A stretch of 64,000 nucleotides of DNA from Myrica gale (Eukaryota > Streptophyta > Magnoliopsida > Fagales > Myricaceae), in NCBI GenBank assembly GCA_963930655.1, contig OZ005608.1, forward strand, positions 11,656,001 through 11,720,000, given 5' to 3'. Positions 22,255-32,400 of this stretch are shown piece by piece; within the stretch, counting starts at the first letter, position 1; each line of letters begins with the position of its first letter. The position numbers and the translations under genes were made by a program. Below the pieces are notes generated by a model, which saw nothing but the letters and a program-made list of their open reading frames with translations, ran no database searches and was not told the DNA's origin.

Positions 22255-22512
22255 CTCTTAATGTCATTTTGTTCATCCAATGCTCTATAATTCCATTTAA
22301 TCAAAGTGTGAGCTCCAATAAATTTTATAAACGGTTTAAACAATTTTTAAGTCCAAGGAGATGTTTGTTTTGTTTGTTTTTCCAAGATTCTTTTGAATTC
22401 TAGAATGTTAAACCGAACATGTTTTTTAAGGTCACCTAAAAATAATTTCTGCACACATACCAATAAAATTAACATCACCTAAAAATTTTCAAAACACAAA
22501 AAATTCTCACAA
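22255..22512. other. AT-rich spacer
   Basis: Intergenic. Text such as GTTTGTTTTTCCAAGATTC at ~22370 resembles a decayed relative of the adjacent MITE. Nothing else seen. Confidence 0.4.
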
Positions 22513-22701
22513 TAATGGGGGTGTTTGTTTCTCCAAAATTTTGGGATTCGAAATTTCCAACAAAACAAACACACTCCAAAATTTTTAACTTTTACACACA
22601 TACACTCTACTTTTTACAAACTCCAATAAATCTCAATAAAGTAAAGATTCCCAAAATTTCGAGAATATTCCCCGAAATTTCCAGAAACAAACGCCCCCAT
22701 T
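22513..22701. mobile_element. MITE with GGGGG(T/C)GTTTGTTTC ends
   Basis: The terminal inverted repeats are TGGGGGTGTTTGTTTCT at the left and the reverse complement of TGGGGGCGTTTGTTTCT at the right, ~187 bp apart. TAA/TTA at the borders would fit a PIF/Harbinger-type target. There is no coding capacity. An open frame across it (22515-22877) is chance. Confidence 0.65.
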
Positions 22702-23232
22702 ATCTAACCGAACATTTCCTAACCACGTGCGCGGAAATTAATGCAATACGTGTAGAAAAATATCGACGCACAATACGAGTGCTCACGCGAGTGGTCATGG
22801 GTGATTCTGTCAACTCGCTACACCGATCGAGTAAAGGTCAATATAGCCGGCCAACCTATGCCTCTGCTAGCAAATAGCTATCAAGGTTTAAATTTTTTAA
22901 GCCAATTGCAAATTATATAACTTTATGTTGTCTGAGTTTATACTTGTCATAAATCAAACTCCAAGCAAGGAACATCCTTATCATAGATGAGATTTTTAGA
23001 TTGACATAAAAAATGAGAGGAACTGGGAAAGAAAAGAGAAGAAAAGCTACTTCCCTCTCAGAATATCTTCCCGGTATGAGAACCAAAAACGGATGAAAAT
23101 AACCCCGTGAAATCCCTTGCTTTTCTGCTTATATTAACTCCGGATCACCGGATAAATGGTCCGGTGGCCGGAACTTGGAAGCGGTAAGACCCTTGTATAG
23201 CCAATTATAGTACTCTACCGACCGGGGTTTCC
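22702..23232 (+). promoter_or_regulatory. Promoter and 5' UTR of the membrane-protein gene
   Basis: GC content rises toward 23100-23230 (CCGGTGGCCGG) just before the start codon at 23233. AGAGAAGAAAAG purine-rich text at ~23030 is typical of plant leaders. CACGCGAG and CGATCGAG at 22780-22830 may be regulatory but cannot be assigned. Confidence 0.4.
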
Positions 23233-23437
23233 ATGGATTCCCAGGAGGGTTCCTCCTCTAAGACTGAGAAGAAGGGTCTGAACTCTGTGTTATTGCGGAG
23301 CTCTCTGGCCCTTATCTTCCCTATGATATGTTTCTTTGCCCTATCGTTTCTACTCTGCTTCATAGCTGCTTCTTTCGCGAATTCATCTATTAGCAACCCA
23401 ATTTCCTTGCCATCCCAGTGCAAGATAGTCTCCAGCG
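23233..23437 (+). CDS. Membrane-protein gene, exon 1
   Basis: Start codon in CCATGG context. The donor is AGCG|GTGAGT, phase 1. Encodes the N-terminal membrane anchor. Confidence 0.75.
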
Positions 23438-26400
23438 GTGAGTAATCTATGGTTTTCTACTATGCATTGATTTTGGTGCTCTCTTGCTTAGAGCATACAT
23501 TCATGTATAAGCAACTGAATGTGGGGACTGGTTTAGAAGTTTGAATCTTTGGTGCATGCTTTGACTTATGTTTGGTTTTATTCTATGTCATAATGTACAA
23601 TTTCATTTATCTTAGTTTTCTTAGTAACTAAACAAAGTTTAGCCGGTAATGCTGCAGGCCCATACATTTATTTATTGCTTTTGTGCCATGTTTTGTGCTT
23701 GGAATATAATTATGTTGAAATTTCTTTTGAATTTAAGCCAATAGAAAGGGAACATAGAATCAGGAAATACTGGGGGCTGTTCGGTTGTATAGTATTTTGA
23801 GGATTTTTTTGTGTTTTGAGAATTTTTATGTGATGTTAACTTTATTGATATGCGTGTTGTAGTTATTTTTATGTAAGGTTAAAAATGATGTTTGGTTGTG
23901 AATATTTTGTATTCAAAAAAATCTTAAAATTTTTTTGTGGCCGAACAGACTCTAGATCCTGCTTTTACAATGTAAGTTACTGTTCCGATATTTTGTCATG
24001 TTAGCTGTGAATTGAGAAAGAAGCTTGAGTGGATTCGCAAGATGATGATATATAAAGAGCTGTTCAGTTATAAGATCTTTGCAAAAACTTCATTATTGTC
24101 AACATGATAAGGTTGCACTGCTATAACTGTCATTCCTATCCAATCACAGATTTGTTGACCCTTCTCCAATAAGTGAGGAGATTTTTGCTTTTATTTTTCG
24201 TGGGATGCTGCTTCATCTGAAAGATCTCTCTTCCTCTTCCTAATAATCTTCTCTCATTTTATTTTCAGGTATTTTGTTTAAGTTTTTATTTTGGGTTGGA
24301 ATGGGATGAATATCTTTTTGGAAGAGGAGTGGTTCTACAGCTTTAGTCTCAAGTTTGGCTTTTAGGGAAAGGCTTACACAAGCCATTTATTTGCAATTGC
24401 TATAAAAAATGAATCTTGGAATACAGTAAAGCATTTATTCCTTTTGTTTTGTTGTATCTTTTATCGATCTAAGGTTTGCTAGATTTTGAGTGGTGGTTGC
24501 TTTCTGTTTCATTAATTCAAGCGTAGAAGATGAACTTTAATTATGTTGGATGATGCCTGTTTTGTTACTTATTTCTCTTTATGATCTTGTGACTATCTGG
24601 TTCTTTCTTCTCGTCGATTTATGCACTCACTCTTTCTTAATAACCTAATGGGATACAGAAAGGTAACACATTTACAAATGAACTTTTGATGTGGGCAACA
24701 CTACTTTTGGTTCGGTTAAAGTAATATGTTTTGTTTTTTTGCACCCCAAAGAGATAAGCCTGAGCGAGCTCAGTGAATACTTCTCAAATACGAACTTTTG
24801 AAGTGAACGTGTTGATATACTTTATGTCTGCTTCCTACATTTTATTTTCTGGGGTATTTCAGTATTGGTTTCATTATTTGTGAAACTTTGCACTGTCTTA
24901 TGTTTCATGTGATTTGATCTTTAGCTCATTTTCAAATTATAAGCATCCTATCAGCTGTAATCGAACATATTCTTCTTGAAGGTGTGGATCTGAGGTCCTC
25001 TAAAGTTTGTGAACTTGGACTGTTGAATTATAAAGCCAAGCATGTGTTTTATCCCCGTGAAAGAAGTAAGTTTCGGTGCCGTTATGATTACTATTGGGCT
25101 TCTGTGTTCAAGGTAATGCTAATTCAAAGCCGAAATGTCTATTTCTGGTAATATTATTTATCCCTCTTTAAACATCCCTTTACTAAGTAGCAGCACTAGT
25201 TATAGCAACTATGATATTGTGCTCATCTTTTTACCTCACACTTTAATGGTTTTATATCTTCTATATCGTGGACATTTTAGTCAGTACAAATAGCTTGTCA
25301 TTCTTAATGCCAAGAAATATTTCATTGATAGCTCTTGAGTTGCTCTTAACTAGTTCGATTGTGAATGATCCTCAGTTCCATCGTCCGTACTTCTAGTAGC
25401 TATGTTATTTGATCCTTTTCTTCAGTTTTTGTTTTAAATTTTTTGAGAAATTGAGCAAAGAGGGACCTTTGCTTTATCACTTTTGGGTTTAGAGTTCAAG
25501 TTTTCAATTTTACGAATTCAAACCTACCCCTATCTACTTTTTTTTGGAAATTTCCTTATTATTTCTTGGCTTTTGCACCGTTTTTTTTTATTAAAAAAAG
25601 GTCCTTGGGTTTCAAAAATGGAAAAATCAATCCCTGTCTTAACCACCACTCAAAAAATAATCTCTCTGTCAATCTTCTGTCAAACCCCCTAACGGCAGAC
25701 CTTGACTCGTCATAACACTTGTACATCTCAGGGTGGGTTTGTGTGGTAAAATTTTTAGTATTGGGTTTAGTGTTGGTATTAGGTTTAGTGAAAAAGTGCA
25801 GAGAGAGGTAATATTTTATAATTTTTGTAATTTTTTATATTTTTTGATGGAAGAGAGAGATATTATATTAGAATATTTTATTAGGAGAGAGATAAAATTT
25901 TGGGTAAAATTTTAGTGACAAACGCAGCCTGAAGTCTAGTAAGCCACCCCAAGCTGCGACATTTCCTCGTATTCTGAGCAAGTCATGAGCCATAATATCC
26001 ATCATTGAGAGGGGTCCCATTTCCTGAGCCCTAGAATCGGTGGAGCTGGAATTTTGGAGGACTGGGTTCCTCATCTCCACTAAAAACCCATGGGTTTGCT
26101 CTACGCAATAATGTCGAGAGGTAAGGTTCCCATTTTGTTGCTGAGGTAACCAAGTACTTGGAGTGAGGAGTAGGAGCAAGCTTTGGAGTGAATTCTTTCC
26201 TACAAGATCAATTGGGTTCCTATTACGGAAATGGCAACCGAATTTGTTTACCAATGAAAGCAGGTTGCCCACCACCGATGACAACCTTTTAACGAGGATG
26301 CTCATACAACCCGTGAGTTCCAAAGTGAAGGAAGGGGGAGAAGACAAAAAGAACCTCACTTGTGGCATTGTTTCTCGGCAAAGCAAATGATCTTGTCACA

Positions 26401-29400
26401 TTGTTGGGCAAGGAGTTTCCTGAATTAGGTTTGAAGAATGAAAATGTTATGGAAATAAGTTGGATTGGCTCTGTTGTTTGGTGGGCTAATTATGACAACT
26501 ATGTGTTGCTTGATCAAAATCCCGACTCAACTAATTTTTTGAAGAGGAAGTCAAATTATGAGCAATCCCTGATTTCCGAAGATGGCTTGGAGTGGTGATG
26601 GAAGAGGATGATTGAGCTTGGAAAAAATTTGGAGCAAGCTTTGGAGTGATTGGGGCTGCACCGTTCGGGAGTAATAACCCCAAAAGGTGCGTTGCAAAAA
26701 AGATGATTTGGGGAGATAGGCCGGATGTGTCGTTTGGCAAGGAGCAATGAGTTGGCTGATGACATGGCTTATTTGGGTGGTGTTTGCAAATCAAAATTTT
26801 GGGGTGATAAAAATTTTAGTTTATGGGATTTGGTGAAAAAGTGAAGAGAGAGATGATTTGTATGATTTTTTTTATGATTATTTAATAAAAAGATGATTTG
26901 ATGGGTAGAGAGAGATTATTTTGTAGTCATTTTATTAGTCCAAAATTTTGGATTTTAAACACCACCTAGAATGAGATGGACAAGTGTGTTGACGTGGTAA
27001 GGTCTGCCGTTAGGGGGTTTGACAGAAGATTGACAAAAGTATTGATTTTTTGAGTGGTGATTAAGTCAGGGATTGATTTTTCCATTTTCGAAATCCAAGG
27101 ACCTTTTCTTTAAAAGGTGTACAACCTAAGGACTAAAAATGAAATTTCCCTTTTTTCTCTTTTTTTTGGTGTTTTTTTTCCTTTTTGTCTTGAAAATTTG
27201 GACACATTCTTCTGACATTATTCGACGCGTTCAACCACATTAGCATGTCTGATCAGTGTTTCACTTTTATCTTATTAGGTTAGATAAGAGCACACTTGTA
27301 ATCTATGGAGCAGTTAATCCTTCTATTTAAGGAGATTGTTAAGCTCCTAACTGCGAGTTCCCTTATGCCTAGGTTGAAAGAGAATATAGATGCCATAAGG
27401 CATTAAACATAATTTCTCATTGTTCACAAATTTGAGGCACAATCCTCTCAAACATATTTCAATCCTTAATACTGCAGAACCATATCAGATTTTCATGGTT
27501 TTGGGGATTGGAATCTGAATATTCATAGGAGCATGTGCAGATTTTATCAAATCTTGTTAAAGTTGGTGCGGGATGGTATAAGAGTTTGCCCTTTGCATGG
27601 GCATCGTATGGGCACAGGTGGCTTTGAATGATTGGGTTTCGATTTATTTCTTTTATGTGAAGACAAGAATGCTTCTAGACCCTGATATATATCTATGTAG
27701 GATGATGGGGCAGAAGTTGGAATTATTCATCACACGTAGGTATGTATTGTGGAGCTTGACTGTCACTAGGGTGTATACTATCTCTAGTAATGGTTCTTCA
27801 AGAGGGCCTTTTTTATTTTGTTCCTTGTATTAGTGGATGGGATGCTAAAGTCAAAATGAAAGTTGCATTTACTCTATGGAGAGCAGCGCAATACAAAGTA
27901 TTGATGTTGGATACTTTGTATGCTTGGTGGAGAGTTAGTGAATTATTTATTGCTTAGATATTCACCCACAAGGGAGTTATGGACTTTGGCCTTTTTCTAT
28001 TCTGGGGTTAGTGGTTGATGTCAAGAGTGGTTTGGAGGTACTTAGATGTTGTACGGAAGTTTGGAAGTCCTATGCGGTAGTATTTTTCGCGCAGTTCTGT
28101 ATGCATTATGTGGATTGTTAGAAACATAGCTTAAATGATTACATCAACATTTTCCTAACAACTTAAGTTTTTGGCATAGTTAGTGATTTCACTTAATATC
28201 AGAGTAGAGGTCGTGAGTTTGAATCTTAACTCCACGCGTTGTAAGTGAGAGTCCGACCCACACATGAAGGGGAGTGTAAGAAACATAACTTAAGTATCTA
28301 CTCATCCCCTTCCTAATAGTTTAAGTTTTTGGGACTACTATTTCACATGGATCTTATGGATATGCGGAATAATTGCACTTCCAATGTGGTTGAACTCCAT
28401 TTCACCCAACTCCATTTCCATAAGTACCTTGTGTGACTGGATGCTTGGCTTAGGCTATTTCCAGGCTTCTTTGTTTCTGATTTTATAGATCTCCTTTCTG
28501 TGACGTTGTAACATTGAGAGATAACTTATCAAAAAAAAAAACATTGAGAGATGCTGTACATACCTATTCATGTTTTTTTTTTCTCTGCAATTCATTATTT
28601 GTCAAGCATTTTTTATTCTTTAGAAGGAAGTTTGAAATTAGGGTTATGTGAGGTCAACATCGAGGCTATGCGTAAGAAGAATTCAGAAAGAAAAAGGACA
28701 CTGATTAGTTGGGGCCATCAAGAAGTTTCCTGCCATTACATTTTTTTCTTTGCTTCTTAATTGATGGAACTCACCAAGCACACCAATGTCACAAAGGTGG
28801 CTACTATTTGATTTAGTCTGGCTTGACTAGTTTACTTGAGCAGCACCGTTATCAATGGTTCTGATGTTCTCACAATGTATAGCACTAGCTTTCCTTTTTT
28901 ATTTTTTTTTTTCAGTTGTGCTTTCTGCATAACATGCATTCTTCATCGTTTTAGGATAGTTGTGGCTATCTTTATTGGTACATGCATATTTTGTTGCAGG
29001 TATAAATGTATATATCCATGGCCATGTGCAAACTAAATGATTCTAATATCAGACTTTCTTTATTACAATTTCAGGTGGAATACAAAGATTATGCTTCAGG
29101 TGAGCCGCAGGTTGCATTGGCAGAAGCTCCAAATGAAGCCCTTCCTCTTAGTTGCAGGCCTAATTTTGGTACTGCATGGTTGATCAAAGATAAATTCAAG
29201 GTAGGGGATGCAAAGCTGCTAGTCTCAGTATAAATGTGGTACTGACCTGAAATCCAGATAAAAGAGTTACTAGATTTAGTAGGTTGTTAAATATATCCAT
29301 GTTTAAAAACCTGTTTCTTTTTCATTTTTCCTTGAAGTACTTGATAATTATAGTTTGTATTGTCACCTTTTCTTTTAGGTGAATAGAACTTATGACTGCT

Positions 29401-32400
29401 GGTACACATCTGGAGTTTCCAAAGTGAGCTTATATCATTACGGTCTTTTTAGTTGCCAAGCAAAAGATCCATCTACTGTTTGAGATGATTAGGCGATATT
29501 CCATCCTGTAAGTAGATTCTGTTTTTTTTTTCCTCTCCCAAAAAAGTTTTGTTCTATTTGGGCTAGTTTTGGATTGGGGTTCCTTTTTTGTGGTTGTATA
29601 TTTTTAAGGCTTAAATACACATAATCCCTGTGGTATGAGAATGTTGCAAATACGTCCCTGTGGTAACAAAAGTTGTTTTTAAGTCCTTGTGGTAATGTTC
29701 GCGTAAAAGAAATATCCCTTCGTCAGTCTCCGTTTCGAAAAACTAACGGGAGGTGGTGACTTGGCAAGCGTAAGCCACGTAATCACGAATCATCTTAGGC
29801 TGCGTGTCATTCTGGGCCCACCTTTGCCACATCTGATGTCCAGTCATTGCCACATCATTCAAATAAAGCCACATAGACTGAAATAAAAAAAAACCCAAAA
29901 ACAGAGCAAGCTGAACGACATCGTATGCACATGGCCTTCAACATATTCACTCTATTGAACTCCCAACTCTTTCAGACTTTCTCCCCCAAAATTTCCTTCC
30001 CACAGGCTACAACTATCTAGCCCCGAACCCCTAGCCCACTGGATCAACATCTTCCCTCTGACCCTGAACCCCTAATTCGTATTGCAATTTCTTGAAGAGC
30101 TTGCAAATAGTGACTTACACTTGTCATGTCACCAGCTCCAGTTAGTTTTTGAAATGGAGACTGATGTAGGGATATTTTTTTTTACGGAAATATTACCACA
30201 GGGACCTAAAAACAACTTTTGTTACCATAGGGACATATTTGCAACATTCCCATACCACAGGGATTATGGGTGCATTTAAGCCTATTTTTAATCTATGTGA
30301 ATTGGTTGGAAAATTTGGAAAATTGAACACGAGTTGCTTGTTCCTCATTCTATTTGTGTCTCCGTCCTTCACCCTTTTTTTGTTCCTCTTCTACTCAATG
30401 AACATTCTTTTTTCCCTTGTCTCTTTCTTCTCTCTTATTTCAATTCATTTCGTTTCTCTTTCTTCATTCTTTGCTTTTTTTGTATGTGGCTGTCCACCAA
30501 GGTCTCTAACATAATTCTCATTTAAAGACCTCATCCTCCAAACATGGTGAGACCTTGCTTTCTGTTCTTCTTGGTTTGTTCTTTGGTTTCTAAATATTTT
30601 GTTTATCTTCCTTCCAAATCTGACTTGATGTTGGTATTTCTGGTGGTTGACTATTTCTGCTGCTCTACTACTGATAAGGTTCTTACGGATGGATTGATAC
30701 GTAGGCATTTAATTAATTTGCCAAATGTAGTTATATTCTGCCTGAACATCTTTTTTTGGCCTTTAGTTGCTGCTTGCCTGCTTTATTTCATCTTTTTGTT
30801 AACATAAAGTTCTCCAAATTCTATCTAGAAAGCAGTTGCAAATCATAGGGCTGCATTATAGACTCATGGCAGGTTAGATGTGCTTTTGGTTGGCTTGGAG
30901 GACATATTCCTGTTAGGTGTCTGCTAGGCTTCATGTAAGATATGTGTTGTCATAACCCTATTTTCCTTAACTTGGACGCTGGTTATGGAAGGGATTTGGT
31001 AGTGAAAGCTGATATCAGAGTAGAAGCATTTGCTAATGCTGAATATGCTGATATTTCGTCTGGCAGTATCAGAATATCTGCATCCTGGCGTTGTACTCTG
31101 GTTCAATGGATTATTGACATATTTATAGTAAAAGATAGCCTACCATGGCAAGATCAGTGTAGGTTCTAGGATCTTATCCATTTTATTTGGACACGATTAC
31201 TCTTTATAAAGCAGGGGCTTTCCATGCACATGTATATAATTAGTCGGACTAACATTCACATGGTCAAATGTTGGAAAATTATATGTTTTTTTTTTTATAA
31301 GTAAATGTTGGAAAATTATATGTAAATTATATGTAACTTATGAAATCTATCCACCACAAGAAAAGAACAAATAAAGAAATGGTTTTGCATCAGAGCATAT
31401 TTCACATGGCACTGGTTTTCTCCCCATCAGAGTTATCTCAATCCCTTGTGGAACATGAAAACATCCTCTTCTGTGACACCCACTCGCCCACATTTTTTTG
31501 TCTTTGTTAGAATATTTGGTATATTGGCCACCCATCAAGAAGATTGATGGCCTTCCCTCAATCAAGGAGCCTTGATTGAGTCCTTTGATTAAGCTACAAA
31601 TTAGGCGTTTCCTCCATTCTTGTATAAATACACCCTCCCACACATCTTGTAAAGACACACTCAAAATCGTATTGAATAAGAGAGATCATGTAGCCCTCCC
31701 GAGCCTTCCCGATGCTAGATGTAGGTCACATGACCGAACCACCTTAAACAGTTTTGTTAAATCCTGTTCCGGCTTGTTTCAACAGTCTTCATCTGCATAA
31801 TTAAAAGATGGGAATTTGACAATTTAGTCCTTGGGTTTATACCCTTTTACAAATAGGTCCTTCGGTTTCAAACTTCAAATAAAAAGCCCCCGAACTTTTT
31901 ATCTTTGGCACAGAAGCCCTTCTGTTAGCCTTCCGTCCATCACCCTAACGGCTAAATACACGTGGCTAAGAGAACAAGACAAAGGTCTCTTTGTTTGGGG
32001 AATTTGTGCTTTTCGGTGGAGCTGCAAGTGACGACAAGGAGGAACTTACCCAGCAATTGAAATCTGTTTGGCTTCGTAGGTATCCTGATATTGTAGTGCA
32101 CCCGACGCTGGCTGAGCCCTGGAGGCTGAGGAGTTGTATTTAAAGCATCGAGGGACATTTCATAAACAAAGCATGGGAGAGAAAGTGGCAAGAAGATGTT
32201 TCACTGGTATTCATTTTGATAGAGACGCTGCAGAGTCCCTGGAAGGTAAGGAAGCATTGTTAGCCGCGGCACTAAAGCATAGAGTTCCCTGCACTGAATT
32301 ACTTACAGAGGTCGCTGCTTATTGCAATGGAAGAAAGTTGGCTAGTAGGCATGTCAAAGATGCCTGTGACAACTACATGTGGGTCCTGCTAAAGAAAAAA

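Larger units (their letters stand above)
25546..27150. mobile_element. Foldback Mutator-like element carrying a berberine-bridge-enzyme fragment
   Basis: Long terminal inverted repeats of ~180 bp (25546-25730 and 26969-27150) begin GGAAATTTC and share segments such as GGTCCTTGG and CCCCCTAACGGCAGACC, about 85% identical by eye. The flanks are T-rich, so a target duplication cannot be judged. Inside are two related MITEs placed just inside each repeat (25731-25932, 26775-26968) and, between them, a decayed host-gene fragment. It lies in intron 2 of the membrane-protein gene. The architecture is that of a gene-capturing (Pack-type) Mutator-like element. Confidence 0.68.

Noticed and set aside
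22515-22877. 120-codon plus-strand frame upstream of the membrane-protein gene
   Set aside because: It starts in a MITE terminal repeat and ends in intergenic sequence. No domain or conserved composition.
25868-26386. 172-codon minus-strand frame
   Set aside because: It is antisense to the BBE-like fragment and crosses a MITE. The sense strand explains the sequence better.
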